Part shown: one piece after another, positions 53,441 through 63,603 of the stretch
Position numbering within the stretch: position 1 is the first letter of the stretch
Layout of the letters: every line of letters starts with the position of its first letter
Source: Terriglobia bacterium
GTDB taxonomy: Bacteria > Acidobacteriota > Terriglobia > Terriglobales > SCQP01
DNA length: 64,000 nucleotides
NCBI GenBank assembly: GCA_021323595.1
Contig: JAJPKR010000014.1
Span: 62,001 to 126,000 of the forward strand
Reading direction: 5' to 3'
The notes under the pieces: generated by a model
What the model saw: the letters and a program-made list of their open reading frames with translations, nothing else
Told to the model about the DNA's origin: nothing
Database searches by the model: none
Made by a program: the position numbers and the translations under genes

Positions 53441-54211
53441 TTGCGGATCGCCCTTGTGCTGCGAATCACCCTTGCCTTGTTCGCCTGCGCGCTGCTCTCG
53501 GTCTGCGCCGAAGCCCAGCTTGCCACCACCTATCAGCCGCCGAGCGCCGGCTGCTGCCTGCTGTTTCAAGCGCAGCGCCTCACCGGCGCCCTCGAAGACT
53601 GGAACCAGCTCGGCCGCTACCACGCCGACGACTTGCGGCTGGAGGCCGCCGGTCCCGCGGCCGGCCGGGTCGTGTTCATGGGCGATTCCATCACTGATTT
53701 TTGGAAGCTCGACGTCTCCTTCCCCGGCCAGCCATACGTGAATCGCGGCATCAGCGGGCAGACCACCGAGCAGATGCTGGTGCGCATGTTTCCCGACGTC
53801 ATCGACCTCAAGCCGGCGGCGATGATCATCCTGGCGGGCACGAACGACATCGCCGGCAACACCGGGCCGGAAACGGCGCGCATGGTGGAGGAAAACCTTC
53901 AGGCGATGACGGAACTGGCGGAGGCACACGGCATCAAGGTCATCCTGTGCTCGTTGACGCCGGTCAGCGATTACACCGCGCATCCGCAGACCGCCAACCG
54001 TCCGCCGCAAGATATCCTCGCCATCAATCGCTGGCTGCGCTCCTACGCGCAACAAGCGCACGCCGTCTATTGCGATTACTTCGACGCGGTCGCCGACGCC
54101 AAGGGCATGTTTCGCGAGGGCTATTCCAACGACGGCCTACACCCGAACGCGAAGGGCTACGCGCTGATGGCGCCGGTGGCGGCGGCCTGCATCGCCCGCG
54201 CGCTCAAATAA
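53441..54211 (+). CDS. Secreted SGNH/GDSL-family hydrolase
   Basis: 256 residues from TTG 53441, supported by GGAGG 8 nt upstream (53428-53432) and an immediate signal peptide (LRITLALFACALLSVCAEA). Block I VVFMGDSITDFW with nucleophile serine, block II NRGISGQTTEQML, block III LAGTNDIAGN and block V NDGLHPNAKGY with the Asp-His pair complete the catalytic set. Likely an esterase or acetylhydrolase acting on carbohydrate or lipid in the periplasm. Length is standard for the GDSL_2 group. Appears monocistronic. Confidence 0.88.
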   Translation: MRIALVLRITLALFACALLSVCAEAQLATTYQPPSAGCCLLFQAQRLTGALEDWNQLGRYHADDLRLEAAGPAAGRVVFMGDSITDFWKLDVSFPGQPYVNRGISGQTTEQMLVRMFPDVIDLKPAAMIILAGTNDIAGNTGPETARMVEENLQAMTELAEAHGIKVILCSLTPVSDYTAHPQTANRPPQDILAINRWLRSYAQQAHAVYCDYFDAVADAKGMFREGYSNDGLHPNAKGYALMAPVAAACIARALK

Positions 54212-54270
54212 AGGACACGGCGCACGGCCGGGCGCAAGCCCGGCTCCGCCGTCCTTGCGGGGGCTTGAGA

Positions 54271-55530
54271 TCAGTCCTTGCGGACTACCAGCACGGTGCG
54301 GTCGTCGGTGAACGGGCTGTCGCCGCGAAAAGCATCGGCGGCCGACTGCAAGCGCTCGATCACCTCGCCCGGCTCGCGCCCATGCAGCGGGCGCACGACT
54401 TCGCGCACGCGCTCGGCGCCGAACTCCTCGCCTTGCTCGTTGAAGACCTCGCTCCAGCCGTCGCTATAGATCACGAGCAGATCGCCGGAGCGCAATTCGG
54501 CGATGCCGAAGCGATACTCGCCTTCGGCGTCGAGTCCGAGGAAGCGGCCGCCGACGCTCAGTTCCTCGACCTGGCCCGCGGGCCGCACCCAGAGAGCGGG
54601 CGGATGAGCGCAGTTGACGTAAAGCAAGCGCCCGTAGGCATCGGCTTCGGCGAAGAATAGAGATATCAAGTTGCGGAATTCGCCGGGCTGGAGCATGGCG
54701 CGATTGACCAGCCCGATCTTGTGCAGCAGTTTCAGCGGCAGCGAATTGGCGACGCGGAGGGCGGCGTGCAGGCCGGTCACTTGCATGGCGGCCTCGAAGC
54801 CCTTGCCCTTGGCGTCGCTCAGCGCCAGCGCCACCAGTTCGTGCTCCAGGGGAAAGACCTGGTAGTAATCGCCGCCCACCTCTTCGGCGGGCAGCGAGAG
54901 CGCGGCGATCCGGTAGCCGGGAACGGCGGGCAGCGCCGGCGGCAGCAGGCTGAGCTGCTGCTCGCGGGCCAGGGTGAGAATCTCTTGCAGGCGCGCTTGG
55001 TGATGATGGCGGTCCACGAAGAGGCGGACGAGCTGGCCCATCACCGCAAATTGGCGCTCGCGCTCGGCGCCTTCCTCGCCCGCCAAGGAATCGGTGAGCA
55101 AGCCCAGCACGCGGCTGAGGTCGCGCGCCACGGGAATCAAGATCAGATCGTACCAGCGCGGACCGGCGGCGGTGTCGCGGCGCAGACCGCGCTGGATGAA
55201 CCAGGTTTGGCCGAGCAATTTGCGCTGCAGGCTGCGCGTGGCCAGCACCGCCTCCGTGCCCGCCCAGGGCGAGGCCGTCTCGGCCGTGGCAGCCGGAGCG
55301 GCGCCCGCGCCGTCCGCGGCGCCGGCCGCCGCCAGCGCCGGCACGACGGTGTAAGCGGGCTCGTAGCGCGCCCCTCGCGGCTTGAAGCTGCCGGCGGCGG
55401 CGATGCGCAGCACGGCGCCGAATTGCCGGGCGATGCCATCGGCCAGCGCGCGCGAGAACGAGCCTTGCCGCTCTTCCCGCGAGACCGACTCGATGAAGTC
55501 GAACAGTTGGCGATCGAAGGCCGGAGGCAT
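54271..55530 (-). CDS. SpoIIE/RsbU-type PP2C serine phosphatase
   Basis: 419 residues. The N-terminal ~190 residues are a GAF-like sensory region containing a Gly/Ala linker ([20 protein letters not shown]), then a coiled segment ([24 protein letters not shown]). The phosphatase domain has [57 protein letters not shown] and [10 protein letters not shown]. The second aspartate usual in GGDxxD is Q here. The expected role is dephosphorylating an anti-sigma-factor antagonist in a partner-switching stress pathway, but no STAS or kinase partner lies nearby. Monocistronic and divergent from uvrA. Confidence 0.85.
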   Translation of the reverse strand: MPPAFDRQLFDFIESVSREERQGSFSRALADGIARQFGAVLRIAAAGSFKPRGARYEPAYTVVPALAAAGAADGAGAAPAATAETASPWAGTEAVLATRSLQRKLLGQTWFIQRGLRRDTAAGPRWYDLILIPVARDLSRVLGLLTDSLAGEEGAERERQFAVMGQLVRLFVDRHHHQARLQEILTLAREQQLSLLPPALPAVPGYRIAALSLPAEEVGGDYYQVFPLEHELVALALSDAKGKGFEAAMQVTGLHAALRVANSLPLKLLHKIGLVNRAMLQPGEFRNLISLFFAEADAYGRLLYVNCAHPPALWVRPAGQVEELSVGGRFLGLDAEGEYRFGIAELRSGDLLVIYSDGWSEVFNEQGEEFGAERVREVVRPLHGREPGEVIERLQSAADAFRGDSPFTDDRTVLVVRKD

Positions 55531-55702
55531 GTTCTTACCTCATCGTATCAATCCGGCGGCCGCCGGCCGGACGGCGGGGAGCGGGAAGCGCGGATCGGGA
55601 AGTCGGGCGGGCGCATCGGCCGCGGCTTGCGGCCGGCGGCGCGGCGGCCCATGCCTCCGGCGCGCGGGGGCGGCGCGGCTCCGATACTCTATAAGGAGAG
55701 CG

Positions 55703-58531
55703 GTGGCCCTCCAGAACATCACGATTCGCGGCGCCCGCCAGCACAATCTCAAGGACATCGGCGCGGTGATTCCGCGCAACGCGCTGACCGTGATCACGGG
55801 ATTGAGCGGCTCGGGCAAGAGCAGCCTCGCCTTCGACACGCTCTATGCCGAGGGGCAGCGCCGCTACTGCGAAACGCTTTCGGCCTACGCCCGGCAGTTC
55901 CTCGATCAGATGGAGCGCCCGGACGTGGACGCAATCGAGGGGCTCAGTCCGGCGATCGCCATCGAGCAAAAGACCACCAGCCGCTCGCCGCGTTCGACGG
56001 TGGGCACGATCACCGAGATCTACGATTATTTGCGCCTGCTCTGGGCCTCGGTCGGCCAGCCGCGCTGCCCGCGCTGCGGCCGCGCCATCAGCCGGCAAAC
56101 GGCCGAACAGATCGTGCAGGCGCTGATGGCCTTGCCGGCGCCGGCGGGCGAGCCGGCGCGGGCGACGATCCTGGCGCCGATCGCCCGCGGGCGCAAGGGG
56201 GAGTACCGCAAGGAGCTCGAGGCGGCGCGCAAGCAAGGCTTTCCGCGCGCGCGCATCGACGGCGAGATGCGGCGCCTGGATGAGGAAGAGATCCGCCTCG
56301 ACAAGCGCAAGAATCACACCATCGAGATCGTGATCGACCGCGTGGTGCTGCGGCCCGGCGTGGAAAACCGGCTCGCGGCTTCGGTGGCGACGGCGATGAA
56401 GCTGGCCGACGGGCTGGTCTTGGCGGCGCCGGCGCAAGGGCCCGAGCAGTTGTACTCGGCGCGCCTGGCCTGCCCGGAATGCGGCATCAGCGTGCCGGCG
56501 CTGGAGCCGCGCTCGTTCTCGTTCAACAGCGCCTATGGCGCCTGCTCCGCCTGCCACGGACTGGGCAGCCGCTACGAGTTCGATCCCGCGAAGGTGATCG
56601 TGGATTGGAACAAGCCGCTGCTGGCCGGCGGGCTGGGACCGGGCTCGGGGTCGGCGTACTTGCGCCGCCTGGTCACCGCGTTCGCGCGCGAGCGCGGCAT
56701 CGCGGTGGAGACACCGCTGAGCGAGCTCTCCCGCGCCCAGCAGAAGCTGCTGCTGGAAGGCAACGGCCGCAACGGCTTCGGCGGAGTGCTCGGCTACTTG
56801 CGCGAATTGCTGGAGGAAGCCGAGAGCGAGAATGCGCGCGATTACCTGCTCGGGTTCACCTCGCCGGTGACCTGTCCGGCATGTCTGGGGAGGCGCTTGC
56901 GGCCGGAGAGCCTGGCCGTGACGGTGCAGGGGCTCTCGATCGCCGACTTCGCGGCGCTGCCGGTGGCGGCCGCGGCCGAGCGGGCGGACGCCTGGCGCTT
57001 CAGCGGGCGCGAGGCGCAGATCGCCGAGCGGCTGGTGCACGAGATCCGGCAACGGCTGCGGTTTCTGCTGAACGTCGGCCTCGGCTATCTCAGCCTGGAT
57101 CGCTCCGCCGGCACGCTCTCGGGCGGCGAGGCGCAGCGCATCCGGCTGGCGGGGCAGATCGGCTCGCAATTGCGCGGCGTGCTTTACGTCTTGGACGAGC
57201 CCTCGATCGGGCTGCACCCGCGCGACAACGGGCGGCTGCTGGCGACGCTGGCGCGCTTGCGCGACATGGGCAACACGGTGGTGGTGGTCGAGCACGACCA
57301 AGAGACCATCGAACGCGCCGATCACGTGCTGGATCTCGGCCCCGGCGCCGGCCGCCACGGCGGCGAGCTGGTGGCGGCGGGAACGCCGGCGGAGGTGGCC
57401 GCCAACCCGCGATCGCTGACCGGCCGCTACCTGGCCGGGACGCTGGAGATCCCGCTCCCCGCGCGCCGCCGCCCGCCGCGGCCGGGGCTGTCGCTGACCG
57501 TGACCGGGGCGCGCGCGCACAACCTGAAAAATATCTCGGTTTCCATTCCCGCCGGGCTGTTCACGGTGCTCACCGGCGTTTCCGGCGCGGGCAAGAGCAC
57601 GCTGGTCAACGGCATTCTGTATCCGGCGCTGATGCGCAAGCTGCACGGCTCCGCCGCGCCGGCGGGCGAGCATCAGGGGCTGCGCGGCGCCGAACTGTTC
57701 GACAAGGCGATTCGCATCGATCAGGCGCCGATCGGGCGCACGCCGCGGTCCAATCCCGCCACCTATGCCGGGGTCTTCGCGCCGATTCGCGACCTGTTCG
57801 CGCGGCTGCCGGAGGCGCGCGAGCGCGGCTACAAGCCGGGCCGCTTCAGCTTCAACGTGCGCGGCGGCCGCTGCGAGGCGTGCCAAGGCGAAGGGCAGCG
57901 GCGCATCGAGATGAACTTCTTGCCCGACGTCTTCGTGACCTGCGAAGTTTGCCGCGGCCGGCGCTACAACCAAGAGACGCTGGCGGTGCGCTATCGCGGC
58001 CGCTCCATCGCGGACGTGCTGGAGCAGCCGATCCAAGACGCGCTCGAGCTCTTCGCCGCCGTGCCGCAAATCGAGCAGAAGCTGCGCACGCTGACCGAGG
58101 TCGGCCTGGGCTACCTGCACCTCGGCCAGAGCTCGACCACGCTCTCGGGCGGCGAGGCGCAGCGGGTGAAGCTGGCCAAGGAACTGAGCCGCAAGCAAAC
58201 CGGGCGCACGATCTATTTCTTGGAAGAGCCCACGACCGGCCTGCACTTCGCCGACATTCGCCAGTTGCTGGAGGTGCTGAACCGGCTGGTCGAGCTGGGC
58301 AACACCGTGCTGGTGATCGAGCACAATCTGGACGTGATCAAGTCGGCGGACTGGATTATTGATCTGGGGCCGGAGGGCGGCGACGCGGGCGGCGAGATCG
58401 TCGCCGAGGGCACGCCGGAGCAGGTGGCGGCGCATCCGCGCAGCCATACCGGCGCCGCCCTGCGTCCCCTGCTGGCCATGCAGGCGCGGGCAGCGGCGGC
58501 GCGGCCGGAGCGTGACCCATGCGGGTGCTGA
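55703..58531 (+). CDS. uvrA: Excinuclease ABC subunit A
   Basis: 942 residues from GTG 55703, with AAGGAG 4 nt upstream. The ORF-track extension to 55382 is antisense to the phosphatase gene. Two ABC modules: Walker [14 protein letters not shown] (~32) and [13 protein letters not shown] (~624), signatures [12 protein letters not shown] (~471) and [12 protein letters not shown] (~813), Walker [17 protein letters not shown] and [13 protein letters not shown]. Zinc modules CPECG...CSACHG and CEACQGEGQ...CEVCRG are present. E replaces the usual D in the second Walker B (LEEPTTG). It damage-scans DNA with UvrB. It overlaps the response-regulator gene by 13 nt. Confidence 0.95.
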   Translation: MALQNITIRGARQHNLKDIGAVIPRNALTVITGLSGSGKSSLAFDTLYAEGQRRYCETLSAYARQFLDQMERPDVDAIEGLSPAIAIEQKTTSRSPRSTVGTITEIYDYLRLLWASVGQPRCPRCGRAISRQTAEQIVQALMALPAPAGEPARATILAPIARGRKGEYRKELEAARKQGFPRARIDGEMRRLDEEEIRLDKRKNHTIEIVIDRVVLRPGVENRLAASVATAMKLADGLVLAAPAQGPEQLYSARLACPECGISVPALEPRSFSFNSAYGACSACHGLGSRYEFDPAKVIVDWNKPLLAGGLGPGSGSAYLRRLVTAFARERGIAVETPLSELSRAQQKLLLEGNGRNGFGGVLGYLRELLEEAESENARDYLLGFTSPVTCPACLGRRLRPESLAVTVQGLSIADFAALPVAAAAERADAWRFSGREAQIAERLVHEIRQRLRFLLNVGLGYLSLDRSAGTLSGGEAQRIRLAGQIGSQLRGVLYVLDEPSIGLHPRDNGRLLATLARLRDMGNTVVVVEHDQETIERADHVLDLGPGAGRHGGELVAAGTPAEVAANPRSLTGRYLAGTLEIPLPARRRPPRPGLSLTVTGARAHNLKNISVSIPAGLFTVLTGVSGAGKSTLVNGILYPALMRKLHGSAAPAGEHQGLRGAELFDKAIRIDQAPIGRTPRSNPATYAGVFAPIRDLFARLPEARERGYKPGRFSFNVRGGRCEACQGEGQRRIEMNFLPDVFVTCEVCRGRRYNQETLAVRYRGRSIADVLEQPIQDALELFAAVPQIEQKLRTLTEVGLGYLHLGQSSTTLSGGEAQRVKLAKELSRKQTGRTIYFLEEPTTGLHFADIRQLLEVLNRLVELGNTVLVIEHNLDVIKSADWIIDLGPEGGDAGGEIVAEGTPEQVAAHPRSHTGAALRPLLAMQARAAAARPERDPCGC

Positions 58532-59199
58532 TCGTCGAGGATGAGCAGCGGCTGGCGGAAAACCTGGCGCGCGGCTTGCGCGAGAACGCCGGCTATGCCG
58601 TGGATATCGCCCTGGACGGCGGCCAGGGTCTGTTTCTCGCCGAAACCAGCGATTACGATCTGATCATTCTCGACCTCATGCTGCCGAAGCTGGACGGCGC
58701 CGACGTGCTGCGGCGGCTGCGCGCCGCCGGGCGCACGGTGCCGGTGCTGATCCTCACCGCGCGCGATGAAACGGAATCGGTGATCGCGCTGCTGAACGCC
58801 GGCGCCGACGATTACGTGGCCAAGCCGTTCGACTTGGGCGAATTCCTGGCGCGCGCCAAGGCGCTGATTCGCCGCGGCAAGGGCCGCCCGGCGCCGGTGC
58901 TGCGCCTGGGCGGGCTGGAGATCAACACCGCGCAGCGCTCGGTGCGCCGCCACGGCGCGGCGGTGGCGCTCACGCCGATGGAGTACCGCGTGCTGGAGTA
59001 TCTGGCGCATCGCGCCAGCGAGGTGGTTTCCAAGGAGGAGCTGCTCGAGCATCTCTACGACTACAACTGGGAAAAGTTCAGCAACGTCATCGAGGTCTAT
59101 ATCTCCGGCTTGCGGCGCAAGCTCGACGGCGGCCCCGGGCCGAAGCTGATTCAGACGCTGCGCGGCCACGGCTACATGCTGCGCGGGGAGGAGAGCTGA
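58519..59199 (+). CDS. OmpR/PhoB-family response regulator
   Basis: 226 residues. Receiver with [15 protein letters not shown], phospho-acceptor in [19 protein letters not shown] and [10 protein letters not shown]; the C-terminal winged helix has [31 protein letters not shown] and [15 protein letters not shown] ... [11 protein letters not shown]. It partners the histidine kinase 2 nt downstream. Its start lies within uvrA, so it is co-transcribed with a DNA repair gene, an uncommon pairing that may be coincidental. The resemblance is to QseB/TctD-type regulators. Confidence 0.93.
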   Translation: MRVLIVEDEQRLAENLARGLRENAGYAVDIALDGGQGLFLAETSDYDLIILDLMLPKLDGADVLRRLRAAGRTVPVLILTARDETESVIALLNAGADDYVAKPFDLGEFLARAKALIRRGKGRPAPVLRLGGLEINTAQRSVRRHGAAVALTPMEYRVLEYLAHRASEVVSKEELLEHLYDYNWEKFSNVIEVYISGLRRKLDGGPGPKLIQTLRGHGYMLRGEES

Positions 59200-59201
59200 G
59201 C

Positions 59202-60677
59202 ATGCGCCGGGCATCGCTGACCCGCCGTCTGGTGACGGTGGTGGTGCTGGCGCAACTGCTGCTGGCGGGCGGGCTGCTGGTGGTCGGAATCGGCTACGCG
59301 CGCCGGCAGTTGTTCGCCGCCTTCGACACCGCCTTGCGCGGGCGGGCCATCAGCGTCGCCGCGCTGGTGCGATATCGCGAGAACGGACACGGCCTGGCGT
59401 TCGATCCCGCGCTCTTGCCGCCGCCCGCCGATCCGCGCCATCCCGACGTGTTTCAAATCGTCGGCCTCTCGCGCGAGGGGCGCGCGCCGATCGCGGTGTC
59501 GGCGCAGGCGCCGCCGGCGCTGCTGGCGAGCGCGGCGCGCGGCTACGTCAACGTAACCCTCGCCGGCGTGCCCTACCGCGCGCTGGTGCTGCGCGGCATG
59601 CCGGTGCTCGACACCGAAGAGGGCGTCGAGGGTCCGCCCTCGCGGCTGGACGTCGTGTACGCCTCGCCTACGCTCGACCTGCACCGCCGCATCGCCGACG
59701 TCGCCGGAACCGTGGCCGCCGCCAGTTTGCTGCTGCTGCTGATCGCCGTGGCCTTCGCCGTCTGGGCGATCCGCCGCGGGCTGGCGCCACTGCGGGCGCT
59801 GGCGGCGGAAGCCGAGTGCATCACGCCCCGGAACTGGGACTTTCACGCGCCGCCGGCGGCGCGCCAAACCGCGGAGCTGGCGCCGTTGGCCTCGGCGCTG
59901 GAACGCATGCTGGCGGGCCTGCGCGACGCCTTCCGGCGGCAGCGCAATTTTCTCGCCGATGCCGCCCACGAATTGAAGACGCCGGTGGCGATTCTCAAAT
60001 CGAGCCTGCAAACGCTCTTGCAGCGCGACCGCGACGCGGCGGAGTATCGCGCCTCGGCGCAGCGGTCGCTCGAGGACGTCGAGCGGCTGGAGTCGCTGCT
60101 GGGGCGCATGCTGCGGCTGGCCCGCGCCGAGCAGTATCTGGCCGAGCCGGGCTCGCGGCGCGCGCTGCAGCCGGTGGCGCTGGCGCTGACCTGCGAAGCC
60201 GCGCTCGACCGGCTGCGGCCGCTGGCCGAGAGCCGCGGCATCCGCATGGAGTTTCGCGCCGCCGCGCCGCTCTTCGCGCTGGGCGACGCCGAGGACCTCG
60301 AGCTGGTGTGGGTCAACTTGATCGAGAACGCGCTGCGACACAGCCCGGCGGCCAGCACCGTCGTCGTGACCGCCGCGCCGCTCGCCGGAGCGCCGGACAA
60401 GCTGGCGGTGACCGTGTCCGATCAAGGCGCGGGCATTCCCGCGAGCGAGTTACCGCATCTGTTCGAGCGGTTTCATCGTGCCGATCCCTCGCGCGCGCGG
60501 CAGACCGGCGGCTTCGGCCTTGGCTTGCCGATCTGCCAGGCGCTGGTCGAGGCTTCCGGCGGCACGATCGCCATCGCCAGCGAAGTCGGACGCGGCACGA
60601 CAGTCACAGTCACGCTGCCGCTGGCGGCGCCCGCCGCGGCGGCCGCGCCGGCGCCGGCGCCGGTCTCGGCTTCGTGA
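59202..60677 (+). CDS. Sensor histidine kinase
   Basis: 491 residues. N-terminal helix (LVTVVVLAQLLLAGGLLVVGIGY), periplasmic sensor ~40-160, second helix (AGTVAAASLLLLLIAVAFAVWAI) and a HAMP-like segment (RRGLAPLRALAAEAECITPRNW). HisKA FLADAAHELKTPVAILKSSL holds the phospho-histidine. The ATPase domain has NLIENALRHSP, SDQGAGIP and GGFGLGLPICQALVEASGG. It ends in an Ala/Pro tail. Cognate kinase of the OmpR-type regulator directly upstream (2-nt gap). The sensed signal is unknown. Confidence 0.93.
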   Translation: MRRASLTRRLVTVVVLAQLLLAGGLLVVGIGYARRQLFAAFDTALRGRAISVAALVRYRENGHGLAFDPALLPPPADPRHPDVFQIVGLSREGRAPIAVSAQAPPALLASAARGYVNVTLAGVPYRALVLRGMPVLDTEEGVEGPPSRLDVVYASPTLDLHRRIADVAGTVAAASLLLLLIAVAFAVWAIRRGLAPLRALAAEAECITPRNWDFHAPPAARQTAELAPLASALERMLAGLRDAFRRQRNFLADAAHELKTPVAILKSSLQTLLQRDRDAAEYRASAQRSLEDVERLESLLGRMLRLARAEQYLAEPGSRRALQPVALALTCEAALDRLRPLAESRGIRMEFRAAAPLFALGDAEDLELVWVNLIENALRHSPAASTVVVTAAPLAGAPDKLAVTVSDQGAGIPASELPHLFERFHRADPSRARQTGGFGLGLPICQALVEASGGTIAIASEVGRGTTVTVTLPLAAPAAAAAPAPAPVSAS

Positions 60678-60705
60678 GCCGGCCCGGCGGCCGGGCGCCC
60701 GCGCT

Positions 60706-60714
60706 TGCTAGAAT
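60706..60714 (+). promoter_or_regulatory. Extended -10 box TGCTAGAAT before purS-glmS
   Basis: TGC-TAGAAT ends 14 nt before the purS ATG (60729), predicting a leader of only ~8 nt. No -35 hexamer is evident, consistent with an extended -10 promoter. Confidence 0.45.
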
Positions 60715-60728
60715 CAAAGCAGCCGGCC

Positions 60729-60974
60729 ATGAAAGCCTTCGTGCACGTCGCCTTGAAGAAAAGCGTGTTGGATCCGCAGGGCAAGGCCATCCAAGCGGCT
60801 CTGGCCAAGCGCGGCCATCGCGGCATCGGCGACGTGCGCCAGGGAAAATGCTTCGAACTGCAGCTCGACCCGAGTCTCTCGCGCGAGGCGGCGGCGCAAG
60901 AGGTGGAGCGCGTCGCGCGTGAAGTGCTGACGAACCCGGTGATCGAGGAATATTCCGTTCGCTGGGAGGGCTAG
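60729..60974 (+). CDS. purS: Phosphoribosylformylglycinamidine synthase subunit PurS
   Basis: 81 residues from ATG 60729; the ORF track starts 8 codons early. The small alpha/beta fold reads [29 protein letters not shown], then [13 protein letters not shown] and [12 protein letters not shown], matching PurS throughout. PurS bridges PurL and PurQ in the glutamine-dependent FGAM synthase of purine synthesis. purQ and purL are not adjacent; instead it is followed after 1 nt by glmS, another glutamine amidotransferase-type gene. Confidence 0.9.
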   Translation: MKAFVHVALKKSVLDPQGKAIQAALAKRGHRGIGDVRQGKCFELQLDPSLSREAAAQEVERVAREVLTNPVIEEYSVRWEG

Positions 60975-60975
60975 C

Positions 60976-62856
60976 ATGTGCGGCATCGTCGGCTACGTGG
61001 GCGCCAAACGCGTGGTGCCCGTAGTGCTCGACGGCTTGAAGCGGCTCGAGTACCGGGGCTACGACTCGGCCGGCATCGCCGTCATCGATTCCAGCACGAA
61101 CGGTGCCGGTCCACGCTTGGACATCCGCCGCACCAGCGGCAAGCTGCGCAATTTGGAAGAGGCCGTCCGGCTGCAGCCGCTGGCGGGAACCTACGGCATC
61201 GGCCACACGCGCTGGGCGACGCACGGCCGCCCCACCGAGGAAAACGCCCATCCCCACCGCGACTGCCGGGGCGAGGTCGTCGTCGTCCATAACGGCATCA
61301 TCGAGAACTATCTGGCGCTGAAGCGCCAGCTGGCGGCGGCAGGCCACGAAGTCCGCACCGAGACCGACACCGAAGTGATCGCGCACCTGATCGAGGAGCA
61401 GGCCCAGGCGGCGCCGGGCGCGCCGCTGGAACAGGCGGTGCGGGCGGCGGTGAAGCAGTTGAGCGGCGTTTATGCGCTGGCGATCATCTCGACGCGGGAT
61501 CCCGACAAGATCGTCGCCGTGCGCAACGGCCCGCCGGCGGTGATCGGGCTGGGGCAGAACGAATACTTCGTCGCCAGCGACATTCCCGCCATCCTGCACC
61601 ACACGCGCGAAGTCTTCTTTCTTGCCGACGGCGACATCGCCGTGATCACGCCCAGCGGCGTGCGGCTGATGGACTTCAACGGCAAGGCCATCAGCCGGGC
61701 GCTGACCCACGTCACCTGGGATCCGATCATGGCCGAGAAGGGCGGCTTCAAGCATTTCATGCTGAAGGAGATTTACGAGCAGCCGCGGGCGGTGCGCGAC
61801 ACCTTGCTCGGCCGCCTGTCGCTCGAGCAAGGCAATGTCTATCTGGACGAGATGGAGATCGGCGAGGAAGAGTTCCGCCGCTTCGCTTCGCTGCGCATCG
61901 TCGCTTGCGGCACCTCCTGGCACGCGGCCTTGGCGGGCAAGTTCATGATCGAGCAACTGGCGCGGGTGCCGGTGGAAGTGGACTACGGCAGCGAGTTCCG
62001 CTACCGCGATCCGCTGGTCTCGGCCAACCAGCTGACGGTGCTGATCTCGCAGTCGGGCGAGACTGCCGACACCTTGGCCGCCCAGCGGCAAGCACGCGAG
62101 CAAGGCTCGCGCACGCTGGCCATCTGCAACGTCGTCGGCAGCATGCTGACGCGGGAGGCGAACGGCACGCTCTATACCCATGCCGGGCCCGAGATCGGCG
62201 TGGCCTCGACGAAGGCCTTCACCGCGCAACTGACGGCGCTCCTGGTGCTGGCGCTCTATCTGGGGCGCGCACGCGGCGTGCTGTCTCCCGCGCAAGCGAC
62301 GGCGCTCATGGAGGAGTGCGACCGGCTGCCCGGCAAGCTCGAAGCGCTGCTCAATCGAGATGACGACTACGAAGGGCTGGCGCGCCGCTTCCACCGCAGC
62401 CGCGACTTTCTCTATCTGGGCCGCGGCATCCACTATCCCATCGCGCTCGAAGGCGCGCTCAAGCTCAAGGAAATTTCCTACATTCATGCCGAGGGCTATC
62501 CCGCCGGCGAGATGAAGCACGGGCCCAACGCGCTGATCGACGAGAACCTGCCGGTCGTGGTCATCGCCACCCGCGAACCGGGCAGTTCCGCCTCCGAAGT
62601 GCGCTACGAAAAGACCCTCAGCAACATGCGCGAGGTGCAAGCGCGCGAGGGCCAGGTCATCGCCATCGTCAACGACGGCGACCGCGAGGCGCGCGATGCC
62701 GCCGATTACGCCATCGCCGTGCCGGGCGCGCCGGAGTTGCTGCTGCCCATTCTGGAAGTGGTGCCGCTGCAACTGCTTGCCTATCACATCGCCATCCGGC
62801 GCGGCTGCGACGTGGACCAGCCGCGCAATCTCGCGAAGTCAGTCACGGTCGAGTAG
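60976..62856 (+). CDS. glmS: Glutamine-fructose-6-phosphate aminotransferase (isomerizing)
   Basis: 626 residues. The N-terminal Ntn glutaminase starts MCGIVGYVG (Cys2 nucleophile) with [22 protein letters not shown] and HNGIIENY; the C-terminal half has two SIS domains with [39 protein letters not shown] and the terminal NLAKSVTVE. It makes glucosamine-6-phosphate for peptidoglycan and lipopolysaccharide. It follows purS by one nucleotide, so both are made from one message. No glmS ribozyme is possible in the 1-nt gap. Confidence 0.96.
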   Translation: MCGIVGYVGAKRVVPVVLDGLKRLEYRGYDSAGIAVIDSSTNGAGPRLDIRRTSGKLRNLEEAVRLQPLAGTYGIGHTRWATHGRPTEENAHPHRDCRGEVVVVHNGIIENYLALKRQLAAAGHEVRTETDTEVIAHLIEEQAQAAPGAPLEQAVRAAVKQLSGVYALAIISTRDPDKIVAVRNGPPAVIGLGQNEYFVASDIPAILHHTREVFFLADGDIAVITPSGVRLMDFNGKAISRALTHVTWDPIMAEKGGFKHFMLKEIYEQPRAVRDTLLGRLSLEQGNVYLDEMEIGEEEFRRFASLRIVACGTSWHAALAGKFMIEQLARVPVEVDYGSEFRYRDPLVSANQLTVLISQSGETADTLAAQRQAREQGSRTLAICNVVGSMLTREANGTLYTHAGPEIGVASTKAFTAQLTALLVLALYLGRARGVLSPAQATALMEECDRLPGKLEALLNRDDDYEGLARRFHRSRDFLYLGRGIHYPIALEGALKLKEISYIHAEGYPAGEMKHGPNALIDENLPVVVIATREPGSSASEVRYEKTLSNMREVQAREGQVIAIVNDGDREARDAADYAIAVPGAPELLLPILEVVPLQLLAYHIAIRRGCDVDQPRNLAKSVTVE

Positions 62857-62913
62857 GGTTCGGCGTTGGGCGGAGGGCGTTCGGCGCGCGCAACGCCGCG
62901 CCGGAACCGGGGT

Positions 62914-63570
62914 CTAGCCGCCGCCGGAGCCGGCGCCGGCGGGCGGTTGGGGTTCGCGCGCCGCCCACAGCGGATAGTCGAGCCCGGCGAGGCGGTTCAT
63001 CGCGATCGCTTGCAGCGTCAGCGCCACCACCGCGACTTCGATCACCACCAGCGAGAGCGGCCGGACAACGATGCCCAGGGAAATGATCAGGGTCGTGGCG
63101 CCGGCGGGGGGATGCGCCGCCTTGAATAAGATCATCAGCGCGCCGGTGAGGCCCAACGAGAGGCCGGCCGCGACAATGCGCTCGTCGTTGATGCCGACGG
63201 CGGTGATCGAGGGCGCGTGGCTCAAACCCATGATGCGCAGCGCGAAATAGCCGCACAAGATGCCGATGGCGTGGCCATAGATCGTGTGCCGCGGGGAAGC
63301 GGTGGGCGACTGGGGCGTGAAGAAGAACAGGAAGGCGGTCGGGCCGAGCGAGGGAAAGACGAAAGGCGTGTGCGAGAGCATGCCCACCGCCGCCATGATG
63401 CAAATACTGACGAAGCCGTTGACGAAAACGAAGAGCGCCCATAACGGCCGCTCGGGAAAGCGCTCCAACAAATTGGCGAAGCGCAGCCGCCGCAAGAGGC
63501 CGCGAACGACGAGCGGATCGAGCAGGCGCAGGCGCTCCGGAGAGGAACGCGGCGGCTCCGGCTTGGTCAT
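62914..63570 (-). CDS. HPP-family integral membrane protein
   Basis: 218 residues with about four to five hydrophobic segments. Family signatures: FPSLGPTAFLFFFTPQSPTASPRHTIYGH, then GILCGYFALRI and LFKAAHPPAGATTLIISLG, carrying the HPP motif (AHPPAGAT). HPP-family proteins are linked to nitrite transport in some phototrophs, but function here is unproven. The C-terminal tail is Gly/Pro-rich. It lies 33 nt downstream of a hemerythrin-domain gene on the same strand, so the two may be co-transcribed. Confidence 0.85.
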   Translation of the reverse strand: MTKPEPPRSSPERLRLLDPLVVRGLLRRLRFANLLERFPERPLWALFVFVNGFVSICIMAAVGMLSHTPFVFPSLGPTAFLFFFTPQSPTASPRHTIYGHAIGILCGYFALRIMGLSHAPSITAVGINDERIVAAGLSLGLTGALMILFKAAHPPAGATTLIISLGIVVRPLSLVVIEVAVVALTLQAIAMNRLAGLDYPLWAAREPQPPAGAGSGGG

Positions 63571-63603
63571 GACATTCCCGCCGGCACGGTCGGCGCCGCC
63601 TGC

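Noticed and set aside
55535-58447. 970-aa minus-strand ORF opposite uvrA
   Set aside because: Antisense shadow; low-complexity Arg/Gln/His protein, whereas the plus strand encodes a complete UvrA.
60974-60976. glmS ribozyme
   Set aside because: Only 1 nt separates purS from glmS, and the ribozyme is a known feature of other phyla; no room for it here.
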